Below, one piece after another: positions 1 to 7,304 of a DNA stretch of 9,872 nt. Every line of letters starts with the position of its first letter. Within the stretch, counting starts at the first letter, position 1. Source of the DNA: an uncultured Granulosicoccaceae bacterium (GTDB lineage Bacteria; Pseudomonadota; Gammaproteobacteria; Granulosicoccales; Granulosicoccaceae); assembly GCA_937951695.1 (NCBI GenBank), contig CALFBL010000125.1, forward strand, positions 1-9,872, in the 5' to 3' direction. The translations under genes and the position numbers were made by a program. The notes beneath the pieces are model-generated. The model had not been told where the DNA came from. It did no database searches and saw only the letters and a program-made list of their open reading frames with translations.

Positions 1-90
1 GGTGATTGAACCACCCCACATTGTTGCAATCCAGGAGAAGATTTTTACTCCTGTTGGACCCGCGATTACCATTGTGGCGAATACAAAGTA
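1..90 (-). pseudogene. Fragment of cytochrome c oxidase subunit I (CtaD/COX1-like)
   Basis: Read on the minus strand from 90 down to 1, the frame gives 30 residues: YFVFATMVIA, then G, then PTGVKIFSWIATMWGGSI, then T. This is the strongly conserved stretch of haem-copper oxidase subunit I around transmembrane helix VIII. The Thr and Lys of PTGVK (bases 43-54) are the K-proton-channel residues of the family. Subunit I is usually about 520-550 residues, so only a small internal piece is visible. It runs off the left edge and has no start of its own. It is out of frame with, and fused directly downstream of, the PfkB kinase coding sequence, with which it has no functional link. The junction lies between about 88 and 105. 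I infer a misjoined contig end, or less likely a genomic rearrangement. The family match is by motif recognition only. Confidence 0.8.
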
Positions 91-812
91 GCGTTGGGTA
101 CCACATGTACGCCGTGTTGCCCGTCGGTCATAACCAGATAAGCACAACCTTGTGCAATTAGCTCTGACGTGATCACTTTCGAGGATAAAGTGGGCTTTAA
201 ATCAAAGGTTTTGTAAAGTGCACCAGCCTCGGCGCGGTTGCAGAATAGAACATCCAGCGTCCCCAGTGCCTGCCTAAACCTGTGCGCCTTGCCAGGAGAC
301 ACCAGCACAGCAACCAGCAGATGGGTAGGAGGTGTCAGTGAGTGACATCTCGCGACAATTTGGTTGATGGTGTCTGCCGAGAGGTTCCCGTCCACAATCA
401 CGCATTCGGTTGCGTCCAGATCAAGGTGGGGTTCAATGCTCGCCCAAGTCAGGTGCTCAGCTTGAGCCACATCAGCCAGCCCGATAAATACCTCGCCAGT
501 GACATCCAACACGGCACTGTAGCGGCCGGTTAGCGTTGAGCTAACAGCGGTGTTGATTACCTGCACCTCTTGCGTGGTCATCGCGTGCATCAGTTCACGT
601 CCGTCCCGATCATGACCGATGTTCACCACCAATCTTACGCCGGTGGTGAAGCGTGCCGCAGCGCGTGCCAGGTTGGCAGCGACCCCGCCCACGTAGCGCT
701 CCCAACTGACGGGGTTGGATTCTCCTTTGATCAGCGCGGCGCGAGCTATGGCGATTTCATCGACGTGCAGGGCGCCGATGATGCAAAGAGTGTGCGGCGA
801 TCGGTTTGGCAT
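66..812 (-). CDS. PfkB-family carbohydrate kinase, truncated at the 3' end
   Basis: 248 residues, ATG at 812, TAA at 66-68. Ribokinase/PfkB kinases phosphorylate sugars, nucleosides or related compounds with ATP in the cytoplasm. The N-terminal signature is clear: CIIGALHVDE (residues 10-19), then YVGGVAANLARAAARF (about 40-55), the Gly-Gly sugar-binding region with its conserved Asn. It is followed by an NIGHDRDG segment, and further on DVLFCNRAEAGAL, the typical N-x-x-E region before the C-terminal domain. Family members are about 290-330 residues and end with a DTxGAGD motif holding the catalytic Asp. That motif is absent. The last homologous residues are about YLVMTDGQHGVHVVPN, after which the frame enters the oxidase fragment and stops. 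As it stands the protein would be inactive. It resembles sugar or pseudouridine kinase-type PfkB proteins, but the substrate cannot be assigned. It is divergent from the 928 gene across 115 bp. No convincing Shine-Dalgarno is seen; GGCAGG abuts the ATG. Confidence 0.85.
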   Translation of the reverse strand: MPNRSPHTLCIIGALHVDEIAIARAALIKGESNPVSWERYVGGVAANLARAAARFTTGVRLVVNIGHDRDGRELMHAMTTQEVQVINTAVSSTLTGRYSAVLDVTGEVFIGLADVAQAEHLTWASIEPHLDLDATECVIVDGNLSADTINQIVARCHSLTPPTHLLVAVLVSPGKAHRFRQALGTLDVLFCNRAEAGALYKTFDLKPTLSSKVITSELIAQGCAYLVMTDGQHGVHVVPNATLYSPQW

Positions 813-927
813 CCTGCCAGTGTAACGGTTGCGGCAATCGAGTACAGTCGGTGTCGTTAATTCGCGCCCGTTTTCCTGTGTTCAAAGGTACAGTAAAGCT
901 TTGCGATCACTTTCAAGAAAGGCAGTC
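813..927. promoter_or_regulatory. Divergent intergenic region between pfkB-like and fadN-like genes
   Basis: These 115 bp lie between two divergent start codons, so promoters for both genes should be here. I see no hexamer pair with good spacing to sigma-70 consensus. The best single elements are TACAGT at 889-894 for the rightward gene and, on the minus strand, TACACT 6 bases before the kinase ATG. Neither has a convincing -35. The only solid element is a ribosome binding site, AAGAAAGG at 915-922, five bases before ATG 928. Confidence 0.4.
915..922 (+). promoter_or_regulatory. Ribosome binding site deciding the 928 start
   Basis: AAGAAAGG is the only good purine-rich Shine-Dalgarno sequence among the genes of this window. 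Its five-base spacing to ATG 928 fixes the start against the longer in-frame option at 829. Confidence 0.7.
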
Positions 928-3225
928 ATGATAGAACGTATTGCGGTGATTGGCGCGGGCACCATGGGCGCCGCCATAGCCGGCCAAATAGCCAATGCGG
1001 GTATGGACGTATTGCTACTCGATCTGGCCGGTGAAACGTCAGCGAATTCAGTCTCAGAGGCAGCCGTTGAGCGGTTGCTGAAATCGGATCCGCCAGCGCT
1101 GTTAAATAACGCTGTAGCCTCATGTATAACGGTGGGAAACATCCGCGACGATTTTGACCAGCTAGACACGATGGACTGGATTGTGGAGGCCGTGGTAGAG
1201 CGTTTGGACATCAAGCAGGATTTGTATCGACGCCTTGCCGCCACCATCAAGAGCGACTGTATTGTTACCTCTAACACCTCCTCGATCCCAATTAAGCTGT
1301 TGGTTGAGGGCATGCCCGAATCCTTTCAACAGCGCTTTGCCATCACGCACTATTTTAACCCGGTGCGATACATGCGATTGCTGGAACTGGTTCGAGGTGA
1401 ACAAACCGGTGACGATGTCATGCAGGTGTTGGCTGATTTTAACGATCGCAAGATGGGCAAGGGCGTTGTCACGTGTGCGGATACTCCGGGGTTCCTCGGT
1501 AATCGGGTGGGTGTGTTTGCATTACAGGTCGGCATCGATGAGGCCATGCGGCTATCGTTACCGATTGAAACCGCAGACGCTTTAATGGGGCGGCCCATGG
1601 GCATTCCTAAAACCGGTGTGTTCGGGCTCTACGATTTAATCGGTGTGGATCTAATGGCCGACGTTGTGCGCTCGCTGCGCTCAATCTTGCCCGCAGGCGA
1701 TGCCTTTCACGCGGTGGGGGCTGAGAGCCCGATGATTAACGCTATGATCGAGGCAGGCTACACCGGGCAAAAAGGCCTGGGTGGTTTTTATTGCGTAAAA
1801 GACGGGCAGGAACTGGTAAAAGATTTAAGTAGCGGTGAGTATCGCGCAAAACTTGAAGCGCTTCCTGAGCGTGCACTAGCAGCTACTGCCGCCTTAGCCG
1901 AACAACGTGAAGCCCTAATAGATCTGGTTGACGGCGACGATGTCGAGTGTCTATTTTGTCGTCGTGTACTGGCCCGGGTGCTGGGCTACGCTGCGAGTCT
2001 GCTTGGCGATGTCACCGATTCCCCGCAGGCTATTGACGATGCGATGAAGCTGGGTTTTAACTGGATTCGCGGACCGTTTGAAATGATCGATGCGCTGGGC
2101 GCTAAAACCGTTGCTGGTTTGTTAACTGAAATCGGGCAAAGCGTCCCTGCTTCGATACAACAGAGTGGTGCGTTTTATCAAGTCAACAGCCCAATGGTAT
2201 GTGTGCGTCATGCCGATGGGCAGCGACACCCAATCTATTTACCGGCAGGCGTGGTGCGGTTTTCTCTGTATAGACAAACTCTGAAGACTGTAGCCAGAAA
2301 TACTGCCGCCAGTGTGTATCAACTGGATAAGGATCTGCGATTAATTGAATTTCACAGCAAAGCCAACGCCTTGACCGATGCTTCGATGGAGATGGTGCAA
2401 GCGGCGGCAAACAATCCAGGCTCTGGGATCATCGTGCATAACGATGCACAGCACTACTCAGCGGGCGTCGATCTGAACGCGTTCCTAGCCATGATAAACG
2501 CATCGGATTGGAATGGGATTGACGCGTTTCTGGAACGGTTTCAGATGGCGGTGAAAGCGCTCAAATACGCGCCGGTACCGGTGCTGGGTGCGCCCAGTGG
2601 GTTATCGCTGGGGGGGGGCTGTGAAGTGTTGCTGCATTGCGATAGTCTGGTGATGCATTCGAATATCGTCATGGGCCTGGTTGAATCGGCGGTGGGGTTA
2701 ATTCCGTCGGGTGGTGGAGTGAAAGAGACCTACCTACGCTGGTACAACCAATTAGGCGATTGGGACGAGGCGGCTTGGAAAACCTGGATGAATGTCGGGT
2801 ACGGCGCCACGGGAACCTCTCCTGATCTGGCTCAAAAGCTGGGCTACTACCGTCCTGGCACAGACGTTGAAGTCATCAATCGCGATCGTCTCTACACCAC
2901 AGCTGTCGATACCATTACCCGCCTGCAAGTTGGCTATACGCCACCAAGTGCGCCGACGTTCAAGCTGGTTGGAGGGGGGATGCTTCAACGTATGCGAACG
3001 TTTATGCAAGACGGTGTGGATAAGGGGCTCTTTGCCTCCCACGACTTCACCGTTGCTATGGAAGTTGCCACGATTGTCTGCGCGGACGATGGGGTGGAGG
3101 TCTCGGTCAGTGAGGATCAACTGTATCAGCGTGAACGAGATGCGTTTGTTCGCTTGGCAAAAACCGCTGAATCAAAAGCCCGAATCGAACATCTATTGGC
3201 GGGTAAAGGAACGTTGAGAAACTGA
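928..3225 (+). CDS. Bifunctional 3-hydroxyacyl-CoA dehydrogenase / enoyl-CoA hydratase (FadN-like)
   Basis: 765 residues. Catalyses, by family, the hydration and NAD-dependent dehydrogenation steps of fatty-acid beta-oxidation in the cytoplasm. Start 928 is chosen because AAGAAAGG sits five bases upstream and the NAD fold begins at once (IAVIGAGTMGAAIA, residues 5-18). An in-frame start at 829 would add 33 unrelated residues. The dehydrogenase part occupies about 1-430: SNTSS (115-119), THYFNPV with catalytic His141, Glu153 twelve residues later as in the His-Glu dyad, PGFLGNR (187-193), then a second helical domain to about 430. A crotonase domain follows at about 465-700: SAGVDL (511-516) and GLSLGGGCE (558-566) form the oxyanion hole. 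Glu566 and Glu586, twenty apart, match the two catalytic glutamates of rat enoyl-CoA hydratase (E144/E164). Domain order (dehydrogenase first) matches Bacillus FadN rather than E. coli FadB. No thiolase or acyl-CoA dehydrogenase gene adjoins it here, so it is not in a complete fad operon within the window. It converges with the MFS gene. Confidence 0.93.
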   Translation: MIERIAVIGAGTMGAAIAGQIANAGMDVLLLDLAGETSANSVSEAAVERLLKSDPPALLNNAVASCITVGNIRDDFDQLDTMDWIVEAVVERLDIKQDLYRRLAATIKSDCIVTSNTSSIPIKLLVEGMPESFQQRFAITHYFNPVRYMRLLELVRGEQTGDDVMQVLADFNDRKMGKGVVTCADTPGFLGNRVGVFALQVGIDEAMRLSLPIETADALMGRPMGIPKTGVFGLYDLIGVDLMADVVRSLRSILPAGDAFHAVGAESPMINAMIEAGYTGQKGLGGFYCVKDGQELVKDLSSGEYRAKLEALPERALAATAALAEQREALIDLVDGDDVECLFCRRVLARVLGYAASLLGDVTDSPQAIDDAMKLGFNWIRGPFEMIDALGAKTVAGLLTEIGQSVPASIQQSGAFYQVNSPMVCVRHADGQRHPIYLPAGVVRFSLYRQTLKTVARNTAASVYQLDKDLRLIEFHSKANALTDASMEMVQAAANNPGSGIIVHNDAQHYSAGVDLNAFLAMINASDWNGIDAFLERFQMAVKALKYAPVPVLGAPSGLSLGGGCEVLLHCDSLVMHSNIVMGLVESAVGLIPSGGGVKETYLRWYNQLGDWDEAAWKTWMNVGYGATGTSPDLAQKLGYYRPGTDVEVINRDRLYTTAVDTITRLQVGYTPPSAPTFKLVGGGMLQRMRTFMQDGVDKGLFASHDFTVAMEVATIVCADDGVEVSVSEDQLYQRERDAFVRLAKTAESKARIEHLLAGKGTLRN

Positions 3226-3313
3226 TGTCGAATCATCCACCGTATCACTGTTGAGTGTTGGTGCGTCTGCCTTGGTGAATACAGCGCTAACATCATCTGA
3301 CAAACCCTGGCGT

Positions 3314-4513
3314 TTACGCTGCATTGGGTTTGGCGTCTGTTGAAAATAGGTAGACAGTCAAAGCAATTCCTGAGACCACCACATATGTCAGAAACACCGA
3401 TTGGTACGCTTGTATTGATGTGGGGTCGGTGTGCTGGTTAGCGACCGCACCTGTCAGGTATTGCATGGTACCTGCGCCAAAAATGTTAGTGAAGTTAATC
3501 AGTGTTACTCCACGACCGGTTAAGTTTGTGGGTACGAACGCTCGGGCATGAGCCACGATAACGCCGTAGCTGGTCCCGAATAGCCCGACCACAATCAGTA
3601 GGACGGTAACCGCTAAAACTGATGAGGCTGGAAAGCTTGCCAGTAACGCAATGGCCAGAAGGGTGACCAGGTTTCCGGTAAAGATGATCCATTTCCGTGT
3701 ATTAAGCTGCTTGTCCAGTGGCCCATAGGCAATGCTGCCGATGATCATCGCGATACCCATGGCAAGTGTGACTTTACCGATAACGATACTGTCTGCGCCA
3801 AACACATTGGTCAGGTAGGGCCCTGCCCATAGGCCACGCAGATTGGCTACCGGTGCGTACAGTACTAATCCCATGACCAGGATGGGCCAGAGCGCTTTGA
3901 TCTTCAATAGAGTAATAAACCCAGCTAGCCCGGTGTTGTCGGTTTCTTGTTTTTCTGGATCTTTCACCATGAAATAAATCAGTAACGCGATGATGGCGGT
4001 ACTAATGGCGATGACGAACATCACTGTCCGCCAGCCAAATGTCTCGGTGGCCTGAGCCAACGGCGAGGCACTGGCGAGGTTGCCCAGATTGCCAAATGCG
4101 ATTATCCACGAGGCGAGAACCGCCAGTTGTTTTGGCGCAAAGGTACGAGCCACTATGAACAATGATCCCATTAGTACTGGCGAACAGCCAACACCGATCA
4201 GTGCCATGGCCACAATGATCATCCAGGGTTTTGTGGCTAGCGCGAACAACAGCACACCACCGGTTCCTGCAAACCCGAACAGGTAAGAGACCGTGCGGCG
4301 TGGTCCCAGTTTGTCCAGCATCACCCCGACGGGAAATTGCATAAGCCCGAACACAACAAACCACACGGACGCGGCCGTGGACAGATTGGATTGAGTTGCC
4401 CCGAGCTGGTCGTTGAGTTCAGGGGTTAGAACCGATAAAAAAGCCCTAAAAAATTGGGAGTAAATGTACGCAATGCCAAGCCCTAGAAAGCCGATCACCG
4501 ATGCCAATTTCAC
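3314..4513 (-). CDS. MFS transporter, substrate unknown
   Basis: 399 residues, GTG start at 4513, TAA at 3314-3316. It is an inner-membrane permease of the major facilitator superfamily with about twelve hydrophobic segments in two halves. The first helix is SVIGFLGLGIAYIYSQFF (residues 5-22), followed by an Arg and FLSVLTPEL. The loop 2-3 signature is intact: GVMLDKLGPRR (63-73), fitting G-x3-D-x2-G-x-R-R. A charged central loop around KDPEKQETDN separates the halves. The second half contains RGLWAGPYL. I recognise the general MFS pattern but not a substrate. It is divergent from the Gfo/Idh/MocA dehydrogenase gene across 137 bp, which suggests that the pair takes up and oxidises the same sugar or polyol (inference). 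No clear Shine-Dalgarno precedes the GTG, so the start is less certain than the gene. A reverse-strand frame just upstream ends in a TGA overlapping this GTG, but shows no sign of being coding. Confidence 0.9.
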   Translation of the reverse strand: MKLASVIGFLGLGIAYIYSQFFRAFLSVLTPELNDQLGATQSNLSTAASVWFVVFGLMQFPVGVMLDKLGPRRTVSYLFGFAGTGGVLLFALATKPWMIIVAMALIGVGCSPVLMGSLFIVARTFAPKQLAVLASWIIAFGNLGNLASASPLAQATETFGWRTVMFVIAISTAIIALLIYFMVKDPEKQETDNTGLAGFITLLKIKALWPILVMGLVLYAPVANLRGLWAGPYLTNVFGADSIVIGKVTLAMGIAMIIGSIAYGPLDKQLNTRKWIIFTGNLVTLLAIALLASFPASSVLAVTVLLIVVGLFGTSYGVIVAHARAFVPTNLTGRGVTLINFTNIFGAGTMQYLTGAVANQHTDPTSIQAYQSVFLTYVVVSGIALTVYLFSTDAKPNAA

Positions 4514-4650
4514 TGGTGTGTGGTTCCAACGAGTGTTGACACCTGTGAATCGGCTATTGCTGCGTTGCTGACAGGCACAGTACTCATGGAACCAATTCCA
4601 GACGTTGCATGTAAGAATGGGTGGATGTTTCGTGTATGCTTTTCGGCATT
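4514..4650. promoter_or_regulatory. Divergent promoter region with operator-like palindromes
   Basis: Control region between the MFS gene and the dehydrogenase gene. TGGAA-CCAA-TTCCA at 4587-4600 is a perfect inverted repeat with five-base arms. The eight-mer TGGAACCA at 4587-4594 recurs inverted as TGGTTCCA at 4521-4528, close to the permease start. GTGT-TG-ACAC at 4533-4542 is another small palindrome, and it contains a perfect TTGACA at 4536-4541. That TTGACA has no acceptable -10 at 16-18 bp, so I do not call a promoter. The symmetric elements suggest a dimeric repressor or activator serving both genes; its identity is unknown and no regulator gene is in the window. Confidence 0.4.
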
Positions 4651-5835
4651 ATGACCGATATGAACACAGTACGTTACGGCATTCTCGGCTGCGGAATGAT
4701 GGGCAAGGAGCACATCCGCAATATTCAGTTGATCGAAGGGGCGAGAGTCAGCGCGATCGCCGATCCCGATCCGGCGATGCAGGCCGAGAACAAAGCCTGC
4801 GTGCCAGAGGCCCGTTTTTGCCACACACTGGAAGAATTACTCAGTGTTGATGACATGGATGCGTTATTGATTGCCAGCCCAAACTATCAACACGCAGAGC
4901 AGTTGTTGCATATAGTGAGCGCTACGCAGCTACCTGTACTGGTTGAAAAGCCTCTGTGTACTCAGTTGGAGGATGTTCCGCGACTGATGAGCGCGTTCGA
5001 AACCTACGCAGCACCGGTGTGGGTAGCTATGGAATATCGCTATATGCCACCCGTGCAAAAACTCCGACAAAGCTTGACTGAGGGGACTGTCGGCAATTTG
5101 CAAATGCTCTCTATTATCGAACATCGTTTTCCATTCCTCGAGAAAGTCAACGATTGGAATCGATTCAACCGATTCTCTGGTGGTACATTGGTAGAGAAGT
5201 GTTGTCACTACTTCGATCTTATGCGATTGCTGGTGCCCTCTGTACCCACACGTGTTTACGCCAGTGGTGCCGCTGATCATAACCATCAGTCTGAAATCTA
5301 CGATGGTGTGATTCCCGATATCATCGACAACGCTTATGCAATTGTTGATTTTGCTGGCGGCGAACGAGCGATGCTGGAACTGTGCATGTTTGCGGAAGGT
5401 TCGCGCTATCAGGAGTCGGTAATAGCGTTAGGGCCGCAGGCAAAAGTGCAGTGTGATATTCCTGGGCCAACCCGTTTTTGGCCAGAATCTTTGGGTGCCT
5501 CCCCACAGCCGAGGCTGGTTGTCAGCCCGCGTAATCCTGCAGGCCCGATTGAAACGCCAGTTCCCGTGCCCGAGGCTTTATTGGCGGCAGGTGATCACAA
5601 CGGCTCGACGTTTTTCCAGCATCAGTTGTTCGTTGAAGCGGTTCGCGCGCACAGAGAACACCCGAGAAGTGATGGCGGCTCGAATTTGGAGAATCCCCAC
5701 AGCCCGTTAAACTCAGGGGTAGAAGTGTCCGTCCTGGATGGATTGCGGGCGGTCGTATTGGGCATAGCCGCTCAACAATCAATTCGGTCCGGCCAAGCGG
5801 TTAACATGGCGCCTGATGGGCTGAGTTTCCATTGA
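4651..5835 (+). CDS. Gfo/Idh/MocA-family NAD(P)-dependent oxidoreductase
   Basis: 394 residues from ATG 4651, TGA at 5833-5835. Enzymes of this family oxidise or reduce sugars, inositols and related polyols with NAD(P). The nucleotide-binding fold starts at once: VRYGILGCGMMGKEH (7-21), with GCGMMG at 13-18. VEKPLCTQ (98-105) holds the family EKP motif with Lys100. SGGTLVEKCCHYFDLMR (about 176-192) corresponds to the substrate-site GG-x-H-x2-D region, with His186 and Asp189. The Glu-Lys-Cys-Cys-His version is typical of a subgroup I know only as a generic oxidoreductase. Length is normal for the family. Starts at GTG 4621, ATG 4636 and ATG 4660 are also in frame. None has a good ribosome site, and I choose 4651 as the short N-terminus nearest the Rossmann fold. 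Divergent from the MFS gene, with which it may form a catabolic pair. An inositol or sugar substrate is possible but not shown. Confidence 0.92.
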   Translation: MTDMNTVRYGILGCGMMGKEHIRNIQLIEGARVSAIADPDPAMQAENKACVPEARFCHTLEELLSVDDMDALLIASPNYQHAEQLLHIVSATQLPVLVEKPLCTQLEDVPRLMSAFETYAAPVWVAMEYRYMPPVQKLRQSLTEGTVGNLQMLSIIEHRFPFLEKVNDWNRFNRFSGGTLVEKCCHYFDLMRLLVPSVPTRVYASGAADHNHQSEIYDGVIPDIIDNAYAIVDFAGGERAMLELCMFAEGSRYQESVIALGPQAKVQCDIPGPTRFWPESLGASPQPRLVVSPRNPAGPIETPVPVPEALLAAGDHNGSTFFQHQLFVEAVRAHREHPRSDGGSNLENPHSPLNSGVEVSVLDGLRAVVLGIAAQQSIRSGQAVNMAPDGLSFH

Positions 5836-6002
5836 GCCCCGACGACTCCTTGCATTCAGGTATTAAATAAACACGTTTGCAAAAATGAACAATATCGCAA
5901 GTCATGGCGTAACTGTGCGCACTATAAGGCCGGTTTCTGCGATACGTGATGTTTTCTTCTACTATCGGTTATACCTTTTACAGACGTGACGGATGCGGTC
6001 GA
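5836..6002. other. Intergenic region upstream of the DUF2853 gene
   Basis: These 167 bp separate two same-strand genes and are AT-rich around 5860-5900. I find no hairpin followed by a T-run for the upstream gene. A TATAAG at 5923-5928 could be a -10 element for the small gene downstream, but the bases 16-18 upstream do not resemble a -35. The gap suggests that the small gene has its own promoter. Confidence 0.3.
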
Positions 6003-6335
6003 ATGAGCGAACTGAACGAGAAATTAGCAAAATTTAAGGCAGAAGCAGTAGAACAGCTTCAAAAGGCAGGTGTAACGGACATTGACGATGTGTTGTTATC
6101 GAAACTGGTAAATAACCTGAAACTGGTCATTGATAACAGAGACGCATTATCTGTGGCAGGTTCAGACCCAAAGGAAATGGAGACCGTCAGGCGTAATTTT
6201 CTTGTTAAGAAACTCGGCATCAAGGATGAAGAGAAAGGCAAAACAATATGTGCCGACGTTGCCAGAAAAATGGTCGACAGTCGATTGAAAAATCGTGCAG
6301 CGTTTTACTACCTGTGCCAAAAGCAGGTGGGCTAG
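6003..6335 (+). CDS. DUF2853 family protein
   Basis: 110 residues, ATG at 6003, TAG at 6333-6335. The sequence begins MSELNEKLAKFKAEAVEQLQ. Its central part reads VRRNFLVKKLGIKDEEK, and it closes with NRAAFYYLCQKQ. This start, the phosphate-rich Lys/Glu helices and the NFLxKKLG and R-x-x-FYYLL-type ending are what I know of DUF2853, a family of small soluble alpha-helical bacterial proteins of about 100-120 residues with no assigned function. No signal peptide or membrane segment is present; it should be cytoplasmic. An in-frame GTG at 5946 would add 19 residues lacking the family pattern, so 6003 is preferred; GGA at 5991-5993 could serve as a weak ribosome site. It ends 18 bp from the oppositely oriented end of eboC. 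Nothing suggests a functional link to the ebo genes. Confidence 0.85.
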   Translation: MSELNEKLAKFKAEAVEQLQKAGVTDIDDVLLSKLVNNLKLVIDNRDALSVAGSDPKEMETVRRNFLVKKLGIKDEEKGKTICADVARKMVDSRLKNRAAFYYLCQKQVG

Positions 6336-6343
6336 TGACCCAG

Positions 6344-6356
6344 TAGCGACTCGCTA
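6344..6356. repeat. Small palindrome at the convergent gene ends
   Basis: TAGCGA-C-TCGCTA is a perfect 13-base inverted repeat spanning the gap between the DUF2853 stop and the eboC stop (TAG on the minus strand at 6354-6356). As RNA it could fold as TAGCG/CGCTA with a three-base loop on either strand. No T-run follows in either direction, so a bidirectional terminator is only a weak possibility. Confidence 0.3.
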
Positions 6357-7301
6357 GGTTCCAGAAATCCACATTTGTAGGGTGAGCGTTAACACCCAGC
6401 ACGCCATTGCAACCAATGCCAGGGCAGGGAAGCCACTGGCCAGCAACAAAATGGTATCCCACAACGACATACCCGCAATGAGGGTGACCACTGCCTTGGG
6501 AACATCGCCGGGTGCTCGGCGAACCACAAAGAACAATGCGGCCCCTACACTACATGCCAGCAGAATCAGTGGGATGAAAGCGACCGGATTTGCCAGAGCT
6601 AATTTAGCCGCCCATAGAAATGGGATCAAAAGGCCCAACAATGGCCAAGCATGAATGATTTGATTTAGGTGTTCCTGTTTGGCGGTGTAGGTCAAACCAA
6701 TCACGTAGAGCCCTAGCATCGTAGCGGCGAAAAGCACAGAGCCGGACAAGGTGTTCGACACGATCATCGCGCAGGTCACGTAAACCATGGCACGGCACGC
6801 GCCCATGATCACAGGACTAATAGGGTTGTTCTTGTGCCAGGCATCGTACAAAATGATCGATCCGATCAACGCCACTGCTGCGAACATAGCTTGGGTGATC
6901 GGTTGGCCAGAAACCCACGTAGCGGCTGCCGTTGCCACAAGCGAACCGAGCAGTAACACAACGGCTGCAACAGCGACCGACCTTATTCCGATCTGCTTGT
7001 TCGCGATGGGACGATCATTGCGATTGGAGGCATCGAAATCAGCATCGAATACATCGTTTAGAAACATACCGCCAAGGTAGGCCAGGCTAATTGCCAGCAG
7101 GCTTAGAAAAACGTTCGCGGTATTCAGATTAGCACTCGAACTTGCGGTAATCGTTAGACTAGGCCAAGGCGTCGTGACACCCATACCCATTGTGCTTGCT
7201 AAGGCAAGTCCTGTGATGACGTTCGCCCAAACGGTCGGTAAGTTTGAGACCCGACCCAAGGTCAGCCAGATAATCATTAACGAAGGAGATTTCGTTGTCA
7301 C
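6354..7301 (-). CDS. eboC: UbiA-like membrane prenyltransferase EboC
   Basis: 315 residues, GTG start at 7301. It is an integral inner-membrane protein with about eight to nine hydrophobic segments, of the UbiA superfamily. The first Asp-rich motif is intact: FLNDVFDADFD (80-90) followed by NRNDRPI (93-99), the NDxxDxxxD pattern that binds prenyl diphosphate through magnesium. The second motif reads YDAWHK (152-157) followed by SPVIMGACR (162-170). This is the EboC version rather than the usual DxxxD of UbiA enzymes. GLTYTAKQE (202-210) marks the later cytosolic loop. In cyanobacteria the ebo cluster is needed to move the scytonemin precursor to the periplasm; the substrate in other bacteria is unknown. 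It follows eboE with only three bases between TAG and GTG, so translation is probably coupled; I see no Shine-Dalgarno. An internal ATG (codon 9, 7277) is an alternative start. Residues 40-62 form an unusually long loop after the first helix. The assignment is by motif memory, supported by the adjacent eboE and eboF. Confidence 0.9.
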   Translation of the reverse strand: MTTKSPSLMIIWLTLGRVSNLPTVWANVITGLALASTMGMGVTTPWPSLTITASSSANLNTANVFLSLLAISLAYLGGMFLNDVFDADFDASNRNDRPIANKQIGIRSVAVAAVVLLLGSLVATAAATWVSGQPITQAMFAAVALIGSIILYDAWHKNNPISPVIMGACRAMVYVTCAMIVSNTLSGSVLFAATMLGLYVIGLTYTAKQEHLNQIIHAWPLLGLLIPFLWAAKLALANPVAFIPLILLACSVGAALFFVVRRAPGDVPKAVVTLIAGMSLWDTILLLASGFPALALVAMACWVLTLTLQMWISGT

Positions 7302-7304
7302 GAG

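Noticed and set aside
3226..3313. Possible bidirectional terminator between the converging fadN-like and MFS genes
   Set aside because: I looked for a GC-rich hairpin followed by a T-run on either strand of these 88 bases and found none.
4536..4541. Perfect TTGACA taken as a -35 promoter box
   Set aside because: No sequence resembling TATAAT lies 16-18 bases downstream; kept only as part of a small palindrome.
4510..4824. Reverse-strand open frame of 104 codons whose TGA overlaps the MFS GTG start
   Set aside because: Most of it lies over the promoter and N-terminal Rossmann coding sequence of the dehydrogenase gene, and its translation has no family-like pattern.
6787..7080. Plus-strand open frame of 97 codons within eboC
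   Set aside because: It is antisense to the Asp-rich prenyltransferase motif region and shows no start signal or recognisable domain.
6354..7301. Quinone or haem biosynthesis prenyltransferase (UbiA, CyoE) as the identity of this gene
   Set aside because: The YDxxHK second motif and immediate linkage to eboE and eboF fit EboC better than a quinone or haem enzyme.
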